A stretch of 64,000 bases of DNA from Neomoorella carbonis (GTDB lineage Bacteria; Bacillota; DSM-521; Neomoorellales; Neomoorellaceae), in assembly GCF_045278715.1 (NCBI RefSeq), contig NZ_CP136420.1, positions 2,356,001 through 2,420,000 of the forward strand, read 5' to 3'. Both the position numbers and the translations under genes were made by a program. Numbering within the stretch: position 1 is the stretch's first letter; the number at the start of each line of letters is the position of its first letter. Of this stretch, positions 54,513-62,752 are shown piece after piece. The notes under the pieces are model-generated. The model searched no databases, was not told where the DNA came from, and was given only the letters and a program-made list of their open reading frames with translations.

Positions 54513-54540
54513 AAAAGTGAGGCTTACAGCCTCACTTTTT
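54513..54540. terminator. Bidirectional terminator
   Basis: AAAAGTGAGGCT (54513-54524) pairs with AGCCTCACTTTT, with A and T runs on both sides. It lies after acr3 on the minus strand and upstream of the coiled-coil gene. Confidence 0.85.
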
Positions 54541-54564
54541 CTGTTCGATATCCCGCCTTTCATG

Positions 54565-55638
54565 CTACTTCTTGCCCGGTACCGCTTCATAGTACCGCCG
54601 CTGGAAACCCAGGGCCACGTTCACCAATCCGATCATTACCGGCACTTCAATAAGAGGACCGATGACTGCGGCGAAGGCCTGGCCGGAATTGATGCCGAAG
54701 ACGGCCACGGCCACGGCGATGGCCAGTTCAAAGTTGTTGCTGGCGGCCGTAAAGGAAAGGGTCGTGGTCTGCTCGTAGTTGACCCCCAGGCGCATGCTGA
54801 GGAAAAAGGAAATTAAAAACATGATAACAAAGTAGCAGATCAGAGGAATGGCTACCCTTACCACATCCATGGGCAACGAGACGATATACTGGCCTTTCAG
54901 GGAAAACATAACCACAATGGTAAACAACAAGGCGATTAGAGCCAGGGGGCTGATTTTGGGAACAAAGTTTTTCTCATACCATTCCTTGCCCTTTGTCGGC
55001 ACCAGGATGAAGCGAGTCAAAAAGCCGGCCACAAAGGGGATACCCAGGTAAATGGCCACGCTGGTGGCCACCTCGCCGATGGAGACGTGGACTTTCATCC
55101 CCTGGAAGCCCAGCCACGCCGGCAGCAGGGTGATGAAAATATAGGCGTAAATTGAATAAAAGATAACCTGGAAGATGGAGTTCAGCGCTACCAGGGCGGC
55201 GGCATACTCGGCGTCTCCCCGGGCCAGGCTGTTCCAGACAATGACCATAGCAATGCATCGCGCCAGGCCGATTAGGATGAGGCCGGCCATGTATTCCGGG
55301 TAGTTGTGTAAAAAGATGATGGCCAGGAAAAACATCAAGACGGGACCGATAATCCAGTTCTGGACGAGGGACAGGGCCATAACTTTTCCGTTGCGGAACA
55401 CCTTGCCCAGTTCCTCGTACTTGACTTTGGCCAGGGGCGGGTACATCATGACGATCAGGCCGATGGCGATGGGGATTGATGTCGTGCCTATAGACATTCT
55501 ATCAAGGGCTTCCGCAACCCCGGGCACAAGATAACCCAGGGCCACGCCGAAAGCCATGGCCAGGAAGATCCAGAGAGTCAAAAAGCGGTCCAGCAGGGAT
55601 AACCTGGCCACAGGTTGGCTGTTGTTTGCTGTCGTCAT
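54565..55638 (-). CDS. acr3: Arsenite efflux transporter Acr3
   Basis: 357 residues with ten predicted membrane segments (bile acid:sodium symporter fold). The TM4 cysteine essential in Acr3 is in GLARCIAMVIVWNSLARGD, and the conserved TLSFTAASNNFELAIAVAVA lies in TM9. It exports As(III). It follows arsR by 35 nt and is co-transcribed with it. Confidence 0.95.
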   Translation of the reverse strand: MTTANNSQPVARLSLLDRFLTLWIFLAMAFGVALGYLVPGVAEALDRMSIGTTSIPIAIGLIVMMYPPLAKVKYEELGKVFRNGKVMALSLVQNWIIGPVLMFFLAIIFLHNYPEYMAGLILIGLARCIAMVIVWNSLARGDAEYAAALVALNSIFQVIFYSIYAYIFITLLPAWLGFQGMKVHVSIGEVATSVAIYLGIPFVAGFLTRFILVPTKGKEWYEKNFVPKISPLALIALLFTIVVMFSLKGQYIVSLPMDVVRVAIPLICYFVIMFLISFFLSMRLGVNYEQTTTLSFTAASNNFELAIAVAVAVFGINSGQAFAAVIGPLIEVPVMIGLVNVALGFQRRYYEAVPGKK

Positions 55639-55673
55639 TAAACTAAAACCTCCTCATCACTACTGATTTGCGT

Positions 55674-56066
55674 TTAACTTTCCCTTTCTTTATTACTGCC
55701 CATCTTCCGGAGCGGGCGACAGGCAACCTTGGGGTTGTCCAGTAGCTGCAGCAGCTTATGGTAGTCGGCAGTAAACTCTTTCTTTTCCGCCAGGGGCACA
55801 TCCAGATAATCCAGCCAGCCCCGGAGGACCGCAGCCAGTTTTTCTTTATTGAGATGGTAAAAGACCCACTGGCTCACTTTTTCCTCCCAGACCAGATCAG
55901 CTTCTTTCAGGACCCGCAGGTGCTGGGAGATGGCCGGCTGGGTGATGCCCAGGATCTCTTCCAGCTCGCAGACGCACAGCTCCTGTTCGGCCAGCAGGGT
56001 GATAATCCTGAGCCGCAGGTGCTGGCCCAGGGCCTTGAAGGCCTTTTCCCACTCCTTCAATGTCAC
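55674..56066 (-). CDS. arsR: ArsR-family arsenic-responsive repressor
   Basis: 130 residues. The metal site ELCVCEL in helix 3 has the CxC pair typical of As/Sb-sensing ArsR. The recognition helix is ITQPAISQHLRVLKEADLV. It should repress its own promoter and acr3 until arsenite binds. Confidence 0.94.
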   Translation of the reverse strand: MTLKEWEKAFKALGQHLRLRIITLLAEQELCVCELEEILGITQPAISQHLRVLKEADLVWEEKVSQWVFYHLNKEKLAAVLRGWLDYLDVPLAEKKEFTADYHKLLQLLDNPKVACRPLRKMGSNKERES

Positions 56067-56080
56067 TTCTTCACCTCCTT

Positions 56081-56128
56081 ATATAAGTTATTAATTATAT
56101 AATATTACAGTTCAGGAGCCTTTGTCAA
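56081..56128 (-). promoter_or_regulatory. arsR-acr3 promoter and candidate ArsR operator
   Basis: Minus strand -35 TTGACA (56128-56123), 18-bp spacer, -10 TATTAT (56104-56099). The palindrome ATATAA-N8-TTATAT (56081-56100) overlaps the -10, the usual ArsR operator position. Confidence 0.65.
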
Positions 56129-56285
56129 TAATATTTAAGAGTTCGACTTAAGTCTTGCTTGTTGGTCTATGCTTTTTCTTTCTTCCTGCTAATTATTCTG
56201 GCGGCCCTGGTGGTAAGGGCCAACATGGCCGCCCCGGCCGGGCTAGAACCGGCCGGTGATACGCGATAAAAGGCGGGGATACCCC

Positions 56286-56354
56286 TTGACACAAACATTA
56301 ACCAGCAGTATCATGTAATTAGCTTATATATGTTAATAGCATATATAAGCTAAT
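56286..56354 (+). promoter_or_regulatory. Promoter with a perfect 15-bp palindromic operator
   Basis: -35 TTGACA (56286-56291), 17-bp spacer, -10 TATCAT (56309-56314). Four bases on begins ATTAGCTTATATATG (56318-56332), perfectly inverted at 56340-56354 around a 7-nt centre. The operator covers the start site of the small Cys/His-rich gene. The adjacent PadR protein is the likely ligand. Confidence 0.8.
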
Positions 56355-56376
56355 CAAAAAAGGAGGAGAAGAAACA

Positions 56377-56565
56377 ATGTTTAAGAGCCATGATTGCGAC
56401 CCGCGGCGGGGATGTTGCTGCCATGGCCATCACCCCGGAGGCTTCCACCGCCGCTTTTTAACCACCGCAGAGAAAAAAGCCCGCCTGGAGGAGTATCTCA
56501 AGGAGCTGCAGGCCGAAGTAAAAGCCGTGGAGGAAAGGCTGAAGGAACTGGGCGAAGGGGCTTAA
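56377..56565 (+). CDS. Small Cys/His-rich coiled-coil protein (DUF5320-like)
   Basis: 62 residues behind AGGAGG. The N-terminal half is metal-ligand-rich (HDCDPRRGCCCHGHHPGGFH). The C-terminal half is one helix (LEEYLKELQAEVKAVEERLK). Proteins of this plan occur beside PadR regulators in anaerobes and are of unknown role. It has its own strong promoter and operator. Its end overlaps the convergent PadR gene by 4 nt. It could be a metal sensor or chaperone (inference). Confidence 0.8.
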   Translation: MFKSHDCDPRRGCCCHGHHPGGFHRRFLTTAEKKARLEEYLKELQAEVKAVEERLKELGEGA

Positions 56566-56972
56566 TACCCCTTCGCCGCATCCGTGTCGTGCCCGCTAAA
56601 AAGTTTTTCATATCGCGCCAGGAAGGTTTCCAGGGCGGCTTTATTGCGCCGGATGGTCACCGCCCAGTCATGGAGATAATCTACTCCTTCCGGGGTTATC
56701 TCATACCGGCGGCGGGCCGGTCCCGGGCCGCTGGTCGACCAGTGGGACCGTACCAGGCCTTCTTCCTCCAGGCGCCTTAAGTTGCGGTAAACGGCCCCGG
56801 CATCGGGAACGCCATCCCATAACCCCAGGCGGTTCATGCTTTCTATTAGCTCGTAACCGTGGGTGGATTTCTCATAGAGCAGCAACAATAAGCAGGGCTG
56901 CAAAAAGCCTTCCATGCGGGCACCACGACAATCGCAGCGACTGTGATGCCCGCCGGGTTCATAACCGCACAT
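56562..56972 (-). CDS. PadR-family regulator with metal-ligand N-terminus
   Basis: 136 residues. PadR winged helix: LLLLLYEKSTHGYELIESMN, then DAGAVYRNLRRLEEEGLV and RRYEITPEGVDYLHDW. An N-terminal extension of about 19 residues (MCGYEPGGHHSRCDCRG) has three Cys and two His and mirrors the small protein next door, so both may bind the same metal. It probably represses the 56286-56354 promoter and perhaps the permease genes. Confidence 0.9.
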   Translation of the reverse strand: MCGYEPGGHHSRCDCRGARMEGFLQPCLLLLLYEKSTHGYELIESMNRLGLWDGVPDAGAVYRNLRRLEEEGLVRSHWSTSGPGPARRRYEITPEGVDYLHDWAVTIRRNKAALETFLARYEKLFSGHDTDAAKGY

Positions 56973-57082
56973 GGATTCACTCCCTATCTGCTATTTACAT
57001 ATGTGTGTTAATATCCAGTAATAGGATAAACCAATAATTCCATCCCGTCAACAAGATGCTTAACAGATAAAGGAGAGATAAC

Positions 57083-57565
57083 ATGTTTACCCTGCTTCTT
57101 TACCTGCTGGCTCTGGGTGGCCTGTTAATTTCTTTTGGGAAAGACCGTCATAAAACCCAGCTGGCTTTAATGAAAGGCTGGAAGGCCTTTACGAACATCT
57201 TACCTGACTTTGCTGTCGTCCTGGCCCTGATAGGGATCATGCTGACTTACCTGTCACCTCATACCATTGCCGCCCTGGTGGGCAAAAACAGCGGCTTCGC
57301 CGGCATGCTGGCCAGCTCCATAGTCGGCTCCATCACCCTTATTCCCGGGTTCGTCGCCTTTCCCCTGGCCAAATCTTTGCTCGACCGGGGCGCCGGTATC
57401 ATGCAGATGGCCGTCTTTGTCTCCACCTTGATGATGGTGGGTGTCGTCACCGCCCCCCTGGAAAGCAGGTATTTCGGTAAAAGAGAAACTATCCTCCGTA
57501 ATTCGTTGAGCTATGTCTTTTCCTTTATCGTGGCTATTATCATCGGGATGGTGGTGGGATCGTGA
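57083..57565 (+). CDS. Permease, first half (ArsP_1/DUF318-type)
   Basis: 160 residues with four to five membrane helices. TYLSPHTIAALVGKNSGFAG and SIVGSITLIPGFVAFPLAKS match one repeat of the ArsP_1 permease family, in which a full protein has two such repeats. It overlaps the second half by 4 nt (GTGA). The substrate is unknown: related proteins export organoarsenicals or move other thiol- or metal-linked compounds. Confidence 0.82.
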   Translation: MFTLLLYLLALGGLLISFGKDRHKTQLALMKGWKAFTNILPDFAVVLALIGIMLTYLSPHTIAALVGKNSGFAGMLASSIVGSITLIPGFVAFPLAKSLLDRGAGIMQMAVFVSTLMMVGVVTAPLESRYFGKRETILRNSLSYVFSFIVAIIIGMVVGS

Positions 57566-58104
57566 ACTTACTTAACTTAATTAAAACTTACCGCTACTTT
57601 TTATTAATTATCCTCTTTGATGTGATAATAACAATCTTTCATCCAGACACCGGCTTAACAATTTTCAAATACACCGCCGGTAACTTTGTCGAGATGCTCG
57701 CCATTATCCCGCCGATTTTTCTCCTTTTGGGCCTCTTAGATGTCTGGGTACCGCGGGAAACGATTATCCGCTACCTGGGTGAAGGCTCCGGGCTAAAGGG
57801 CATTGTCTTAAGCATAGTGCTGGGGGCGGCCGCCGCCGGGCCCCTCTACGGCGCCTTCCCGGTGGCCGCCGTCATGGCGAAGAAGGGTACTAAATACAGC
57901 AACATTATTATCTTCCTCTGTTCCTGGTCGACTTTAAAAATCCCCATGTTTTTATTTGAAATGTCGGCCTTAGGAATAAAGTTCGCCCTTACCCGCTGGC
58001 TGGTCAACGTCCCCGGGATACTGGCCATTGCTTATATTATCGATCGCCTTATAGGCGCGGAAGATAAGGCGGAATTCTACCGCCGCCAGATGACCAATCC
58101 ATAG
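57562..58104 (+). CDS. Permease, second half (ArsP_1/DUF318-type)
   Basis: 180 residues, starting GTG at 57562. LLGLLDVWVPRETIIRYLGE and GAAAAGPLYGAFPVAAVMAK form the second repeat. The two halves are translationally coupled and presumably form one transporter. The convergent Fes-domain gene ends 1 nt away. Confidence 0.82.
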   Translation: MNLLNLIKTYRYFLLIILFDVIITIFHPDTGLTIFKYTAGNFVEMLAIIPPIFLLLGLLDVWVPRETIIRYLGEGSGLKGIVLSIVLGAAAAGPLYGAFPVAAVMAKKGTKYSNIIIFLCSWSTLKIPMFLFEMSALGIKFALTRWLVNVPGILAIAYIIDRLIGAEDKAEFYRRQMTNP

Positions 58105-58105
58105 T

Positions 58106-58621
58106 TTATCCCAGCATCCCCTGCAGGGCGTTAAAGCGTTCACTATTGTCTGGCTCTGCCAGGGGCGGGCAATCTTCCAGGGTATTTTCGCCGCTCAGTA
58201 ACCTGGCGGCAAAGGCCAGGCAGGTCACCTGGCCGCACCGGCGGCAATTGGTCCCGGGCAGCCATTTGTATATTTTGAGCGCTGTGGGCCTTTCCTTTTT
58301 GGTGAAAGTAGGGGTGATTTCCTTTTGCCGCTGGTGGGTGTCGTTGATTAAATCTTTGAGCCATTCCAGCACCTGGAGGGCGTCCGTCATATTGACCGCT
58401 TTGGCCATGGTGAGTTTGCGAGAGTAGAGGGTAATCAACCTGAACTCTTTCATAAAAGTCAGGTTTTTGCCGTAATGGTTATATACGGCATTCTTAATCA
58501 CGGTATTGAGGTAGGGTAATAACTCCTCAATGTCCTGGCTCAAAACCGCCTGCAGGCGGATCTTTTCCGCATCGGCCAGGCAGGTTTCCACTTTGGTGAC
58601 GTCTATTTTTTCCAGAAACAC
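58106..58621 (-). CDS. Fes-domain (4Fe-4S) protein related to the CFeSP cluster domain
   Basis: About 171 residues from GTG 58621 (MFLEKIDVTKVETCLADAEK), chosen because GGGGAGG sits 8 nt upstream. The longer TTG frame has no ribosome binding site. The C-terminus has C-x2-C-x4-C-x15-C (CRRCGQVTCLAFAARLLSG, then DCPPL), the Fes motif of acetyl-CoA synthase corrinoid/Fe-S proteins and of RACE-type reactivators. The N-terminal 110 residues are helical and unrecognised. A redox or corrinoid role is possible but unproven. Confidence 0.8.
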   Translation of the reverse strand: MFLEKIDVTKVETCLADAEKIRLQAVLSQDIEELLPYLNTVIKNAVYNHYGKNLTFMKEFRLITLYSRKLTMAKAVNMTDALQVLEWLKDLINDTHQRQKEITPTFTKKERPTALKIYKWLPGTNCRRCGQVTCLAFAARLLSGENTLEDCPPLAEPDNSERFNALQGMLG

Positions 58622-58712
58622 GGGCAGTACCTCCCCTCTGTCCGCTACTCTCATGAGTGTCAAACACAACCATCATGAAAATGGTCTAAAATAGCGAAGT
58701 TTCTCAAACGCT

Positions 58713-59864
58713 TCAGCTTGATATTTCAATAATCTCCTTTATCGCCGCTAAAAAGGTGTCTATCTCTTCCGAGGTATTGAAATAACCCACACTGGCCCGC
58801 ACCGTTCCTCGTTCCAGGGTGCCGATGGTTTTATGGGCCAGGGGCGCGCAGTGCAGGCCCACCCGGACCATAATATCATGGCCTTCGTCCAGGGCGTAGG
58901 CCACCTCTTCCGGGGCCAGTTTTTTAAGGTTAAAGGACACCACGCCCACCTTGCGCTCCGTTTCCCGGGGGCCATAGACGGTCACGCCGGGTAAGCCTTC
59001 CAACCCCGCCAGCATCCTGGCCGTCAGCTCTTCCTCGTGGGCACGGATGCGGTCGATTCCCTGGTTAAGTATATATTCCACCGCCGCTTTAAGGCCGGCA
59101 ATACCTACCATATTCAATGTCCCGGCCTCAAAGCGATCCGGAAGGCCCTCAGGCATGTATTCCAGGCGGGACACCGACCCCGTCCCACCTTCCTTCAGGG
59201 GACGCAGGTCGAAACCGGGACGTATATAGAGGCCGCCGGTACCCGTAGGGCCGAGCAGGCCTTTATGACCGGTGAAGGCCAGGAAATCGATATCCAGTTC
59301 CTGGACATCTATGGGATATGCCCCGGCCGTCTGGGCGGCGTCCAGCAGAACCGGCACTCCGTACTGGTGGGCTACGGTCGTAATTGCCTGCACCGGCATC
59401 ACTGTTCCCGTAACATTGGAGGCATGGGTGCAGGCCAGGAGGCGCGTTTCCTCCCGGAAGGCCGCCTCCAGCTCCGGAAGCATCAGTTCGCCGTCTTCCC
59501 GGCAGGGCACTACAGTAATGCTTATCCCGCGCTCCTTCTCCAGGGTTTTCAAACACCGCCAGACGGCATTATGTTCCATAGCCGTAGTAATGACATGATC
59601 CCCGGGATTCAACCAACCCTTGAGGACTAAATTAATGGCTTCGGTGGCGTTGGCCGTAAAAACGATGCGCGTGGCGTCGTCAATGTTAAATAACTTCCCT
59701 AGCAGCCGTCTACACTGGAAGACTATTTCTTCCGCCGCCAGGGCGCGGCGGTAGCCGCCCCGGCCGGCGCTGGCCCCGATATTCTTCATAAAATGCTCCA
59801 TGGCCTGCCAGACCTCCGGCGGCTTGGGAAAGGTGGTAGCGGCGTTATCCAGGTAAATGACCAC
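58713..59864 (-). CDS. Cysteine desulfurase (class V aminotransferase)
   Basis: 383 residues. IYLDNAATTFPKPPEVWQAM, the PLP lysine in FTGHKGLLGPTGTGGLYI, and the active cysteine in VRVGLHCAPLAHKTIG. The C-terminal segment ERGTVRASVGYFNTSEEID is typical of SufS/CsdA-type enzymes in anaerobes. It releases sulfur from cysteine as persulfide for Fe-S, selenium or thiol chemistry. It follows the terminator of the DGC operon and may supply sulfur to it (inference). Confidence 0.93.
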   Translation of the reverse strand: MVIYLDNAATTFPKPPEVWQAMEHFMKNIGASAGRGGYRRALAAEEIVFQCRRLLGKLFNIDDATRIVFTANATEAINLVLKGWLNPGDHVITTAMEHNAVWRCLKTLEKERGISITVVPCREDGELMLPELEAAFREETRLLACTHASNVTGTVMPVQAITTVAHQYGVPVLLDAAQTAGAYPIDVQELDIDFLAFTGHKGLLGPTGTGGLYIRPGFDLRPLKEGGTGSVSRLEYMPEGLPDRFEAGTLNMVGIAGLKAAVEYILNQGIDRIRAHEEELTARMLAGLEGLPGVTVYGPRETERKVGVVSFNLKKLAPEEVAYALDEGHDIMVRVGLHCAPLAHKTIGTLERGTVRASVGYFNTSEEIDTFLAAIKEIIEISS

Positions 59865-59921
59865 TATTTACACCCCCCTGTCAGGGCCTTTTTATTCGGC
59901 CTTAACTTTTTCCGGAATTTG

Positions 59922-59950
59922 AAAAAGGGAGGATAACCTCCTATCCTCCC
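59922..59950 (-). terminator. Terminator of the DGC operon
   Basis: GGGAGGATA and TATCCTCCC (59942-59950 and 59927-59935) form a 9-bp stem, followed on the minus strand by TTTTT (59926-59922). Confidence 0.9.
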
Positions 59951-59967
59951 TGTCCGGCCCCGGACAA

Positions 59968-60300
59968 CTAAGCAAGAATATTTCCTACTTCTTTTATTAT
60001 CTCCTCAAAGGGGATATCACCGGCATAGCGGGGCGTGCCGTCGACCACCACCAGAGGCGCCGGGTAGGCACCGTTGGTGAGAGCCCGTAGTTCGGACGGT
60101 ATCTGCTCCCGGGGTACGGTCCGGAGGTCGATGTAAACCGCCTCCGCCTGGCCGGCGAACTTTTCCTCAAGCTGCCGCTGCAACTCGCCGACCTGCTTTT
60201 TAATCGCCGCCGGGGTCATAACCGGCCCGCAGCCGCAACCGCAACTGCACCCTCCCCCGCTGCTCTGGTAGTCGTAAATCTCCACTTTCACTTTAGCCAT
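59968..60300 (-). CDS. Cys-rich thioredoxin-like small protein (function unknown)
   Basis: 110 residues. The N-terminal loop SGGGCSCGCGCGP has four cysteines in alternate positions. A helix follows, then VYIDLRTVPREQIPSELR and a PAPLVVVDGTPRYAGDIPFE segment with cis-Pro and beta-hairpin character of thioredoxin folds (ArsD- or glutaredoxin-like). It is the last gene of the operon. It could carry a metal, arsenic or persulfide (inference). Confidence 0.7.
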   Translation of the reverse strand: MAKVKVEIYDYQSSGGGCSCGCGCGPVMTPAAIKKQVGELQRQLEEKFAGQAEAVYIDLRTVPREQIPSELRALTNGAYPAPLVVVDGTPRYAGDIPFEEIIKEVGNILA

Positions 60301-60308
60301 TTTTAACT

Positions 60309-60728
60309 TTATCCCTCCTGCTTAATTTTTGTCACCTGCTCCAGGATAGCGGCCGCCACCTGATCCACCATGGCCTTCTGCTCCCCTGTAAGCTCCCGAA
60401 TGGATAAAGTGCCTTCGCCGATGTCTTCTTTGGCAATAAGATCGGTAACAACCACCTTGCCGCTCACCGGCCCGCTCAAGGCTTCGGTGGCCTTTAAAGC
60501 GCAACATTTTTCGCACCCGTCAATGGTTATCGTGGGATAATCGCGGGCGAAGTTGCGTTCTTCCTCGCCGCCGGCCATAAACAGGGGCAGGCATATAGTT
60601 ACGAAATTATAGCCCGGCCTGATGGAGCGCAGCACCTTCTGGGTGGCCAGGCGGGAAATAGTCCCCCCGGGGCAGGCCTCGCCGCTGCAGGAAATCAGGC
60701 CCACCGATAATCTTCCTTCTTCGCTCAT
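60309..60728 (-). CDS. DGC-domain putative metal-binding protein 3
   Basis: 139 residues. The DGC-family pattern is present: an early cysteine loop (LISCSGEACPGGTISRLAT) and the name-giving motif in TITIDGCEKCCALKATEAL, plus a C-terminal helix. PF08859-type proteins are described as putative zinc-binding and have no proven function. It is 23 nt after the previous DGC gene. Confidence 0.85.
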   Translation of the reverse strand: MSEEGRLSVGLISCSGEACPGGTISRLATQKVLRSIRPGYNFVTICLPLFMAGGEEERNFARDYPTITIDGCEKCCALKATEALSGPVSGKVVVTDLIAKEDIGEGTLSIRELTGEQKAMVDQVAAAILEQVTKIKQEG

Positions 60729-60751
60729 GCTTTCTCCTCCCCCACAGGCGT

Positions 60752-61174
60752 TTATTGCTCTCCCCCGGCGTCATACCAGCGGTCGACTTTAGCGGCCAGG
60801 TCGGCGGCCAGCTCGTCGGCAATCTGCCACCCTGCCGCCGTCAGGTGGGCGGCGGTACCGGCATCGACACCTCGGTGGTTGCGGAAGGCGTCCACGGCGC
60901 GGACCCTTTCCACCACCACGCCGCCGGCGTGCTCGACGTTCTTGGCCGCGCAGAGCTTCGGACAGCCGTCCACGGTAATGCACCTGGCCCCGTTGATCTC
61001 CTTCCTGGCCTCATCGTCGCCGTAAACCAGCAGGGCCAGGCACATGGTTGCCGCTTTATCGGGCCGCAGCTCTTTTACAGTCTTTAAAACTGCTTCCCGG
61101 CTCAGGAGTCCGTACATCTTGCCGATGCCGCTGCAGGGGATGACGTAAACTTTGCGGGAGCTATTTCCCGGCAT
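60752..61174 (-). CDS. DGC-domain putative metal-binding protein 2
   Basis: 140 residues. YVIPCSGIGKMYGLLSREAV and CITVDGCPKLCAAKNVEHAG define the DGC domain, followed by a helical tail. It overlaps the upstream DGC-lipoyl gene by 14 nt, so translation is coupled. Confidence 0.87.
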   Translation of the reverse strand: MPGNSSRKVYVIPCSGIGKMYGLLSREAVLKTVKELRPDKAATMCLALLVYGDDEARKEINGARCITVDGCPKLCAAKNVEHAGGVVVERVRAVDAFRNHRGVDAGTAAHLTAAGWQIADELAADLAAKVDRWYDAGGEQ

Positions 61175-62033
61175 TGAAATCAGCCACCTTTTCCTTCAAT
61201 ACTTCCATATAGCGCCGCCCGTCCAGTAAAAACTCGCGGTCGGCCTCGAAGTTGGTCAGTTCCAGTTCGGCAATCCAACCCTTTTCATAGGGGTTTTCAT
61301 TGATGAGTTCCGGCGCCTCCAGGACGGCTTCATTAACGGCCACCACTCTACCGGTAACCGGGGAAACCAGTTCATACACCGCTTTGGCCGATTCGATGGT
61401 GCCCATCTCCCCGAATTGCTCTACTTCCGTACCAGGTTCGGGGGGCGTGACAAAGGTGATATCGGAAAGGTTTTGCTGCAGGTAGTCACTGATACCTACG
61501 CGGCCCCTGTTGCCCCGGACCTGGACCCAGCAGTCGTTCTCGTTGAAATAAAAGCCTTCCAGGGGCACCCGGAAGATAAACTTATCGTGGCGATGGACGG
61601 CGTATTCCAGCGGGCCGGCAAAAAGGCCGCTGTCTTCCGGCGCCCGGCCGCCAGGTTCCTGCTCCCTGAGGAGGGGCTGCCAGGATCGCCAGACATCCTC
61701 TACGAAGGCCGCCGCACCTGACCCCAGCCGCCAGTCCGGGCTGGGGTTATAGTCCCTCTTCTTAGCTTCTTCGGTCATGGTTATCTTGCGGTAAATCTTT
61801 AGGTTATTGTTGGCCGCAATCCGGCTGGCGCAGCGGGTGGCGCAGCCGTCGATGACTATGAGGTTTCCTTCCTGGAGGAGGAAGGCATAACGTGACGGCG
61901 CCGTCTGGTAAAGCACCGGGCAGATGATCTCGCCGTCCATAGTTGCCGCCATTTTGAGGGCCAGTTCCCGGGCCAGGCATCCGGCCTCTTTATCCAGGCC
62001 GTTACAGGGTAAGATAACATACTTTGCCGCCAC
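61161..62033 (-). CDS. Fusion of DGC domain with GcvH-like lipoyl carrier domain
   Basis: 290 residues. Residues 5-90 form a DGC domain (VILPCNGLDKEAGCLARELA, DGC at 62-64). Residues 165-280 match glycine cleavage H protein: CWVQVRGNRGRVGISDYLQQ, LSDITFVTPPEPGTEVEQ, and the lipoylation site GTIESAKAVYEL with K217, then LINENPYEKGW. No glycine cleavage genes (gcvT, gcvP) are present. A lipoyl arm fused to a putative metal/thiol domain beside an HdrA-like protein recalls the lipoate-binding proteins of sulfur-oxidising Hdr complexes, but the genes are different. I regard the fusion as novel. Confidence 0.9.
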   Translation of the reverse strand: MAAKYVILPCNGLDKEAGCLARELALKMAATMDGEIICPVLYQTAPSRYAFLLQEGNLIVIDGCATRCASRIAANNNLKIYRKITMTEEAKKRDYNPSPDWRLGSGAAAFVEDVWRSWQPLLREQEPGGRAPEDSGLFAGPLEYAVHRHDKFIFRVPLEGFYFNENDCWVQVRGNRGRVGISDYLQQNLSDITFVTPPEPGTEVEQFGEMGTIESAKAVYELVSPVTGRVVAVNEAVLEAPELINENPYEKGWIAELELTNFEADREFLLDGRRYMEVLKEKVADFNAGK

Positions 62034-62035
62034 GG

Positions 62036-62323
62036 CTATTTACCCCCTTCTTGCTGACGCAGGGCTTTGATGGCTTCCAGGACGCGGGATTTTTCGGGAA
62101 AAGAAATGGCGTCCGGTCCGCAGGTCTTGGCGCAGGCACGACAGAAGACGACGCAATTGTTGGGATTAGCCACGATAAGCCGGGGCTCTTCCTCCCGCAC
62201 CTCATAGACCTGATGGGGACAGAATTTAGCGCACTCCAGGCAGTAGTTGCACCTGGTATAATCAATCACCGGCGCCCAGTTGATTTTATCCCGCGGCACG
62301 CCCATAAAAGTAGTTTCAGCCAT
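62036..62323 (-). CDS. Two-cluster 4Fe-4S ferredoxin-like protein
   Basis: About 95 residues from ATG 62323 (MAETTFMGVPRDKI). Cluster 1 is C-x2-C-x2-C-x3-C in RCNYCLECAKFCPHQVYE. Cluster 2 is in NNCVVFCRACAKTCGPDA, with spacing C-x3-C-x2-C-x3-C. It overlaps the HdrA-like gene by 8 nt and lies 2 nt before the DGC-lipoyl gene. It is a likely electron carrier between the HdrA-like protein and the lipoyl/DGC proteins (inference). Confidence 0.9.
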   Translation of the reverse strand: MAETTFMGVPRDKINWAPVIDYTRCNYCLECAKFCPHQVYEVREEEPRLIVANPNNCVVFCRACAKTCGPDAISFPEKSRVLEAIKALRQQEGGK

Positions 62324-62693
62324 TGTCTCGCGCCTCCCAATCTTTAAGGGCGTCGGCAACTTTCTGGAAGGCTTCTTCGGTGGTCAAATCGCGGATATCC
62401 AGGGGGTAAAAGTCGGTCTTTAAATCCATCCCGGCAGCCGTCAAGGCGTCCCGAAACATTTTATTCTGCATGTTGGGGGCGCAGGCGGCAATCATGACCC
62501 TGCGGTGGGCCTTGAGGAAGTCGGCCAGGAAGCGGTCGCCGTCCTCCTCGCATAACTGGGGATGGATAAACCCGTACTCCACCGGTAACTCGACCCGTAC
62601 GCGGTTGATAAAGTCCCAGATGTCCATCTTGGCAAACCCCGGGCACTTGCCGGTGCAGACGCACATGATCAAACCCGGCTTTTCTTGAGGCAT
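62316..62693 (-). CDS. HdrA N-terminal-like Fe-S protein
   Basis: 125 residues. GLIMCVCTGKCPGFAKMDIW, then FIHPQLCEEDGDRFLADFLK and RVMIAACAPNMQNKMFRDAL match the N-terminal domain of heterodisulfide reductase subunit A (cysteine-containing first strand, CSEDG-like block, VVAACTPR-like block). The FAD domain of HdrA is absent. It is the first gene of the six-gene operon, behind a strong promoter. Confidence 0.82.
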   Translation of the reverse strand: MPQEKPGLIMCVCTGKCPGFAKMDIWDFINRVRVELPVEYGFIHPQLCEEDGDRFLADFLKAHRRVMIAACAPNMQNKMFRDALTAAGMDLKTDFYPLDIRDLTTEEAFQKVADALKDWEARDNG

Positions 62694-62752
62694 ATTAGTT
62701 TCCCCTTTCCTGATACTCCGGAAATATATTCCGTTCGGCTCTTGATAGGTTT

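Noticed and set aside
61161..62033. Glycine cleavage system H protein
   Set aside because: The lipoyl domain is GcvH-like, but it is fused to a DGC domain and no gcvT or gcvP genes are near. A glycine-cleavage role is not supported.
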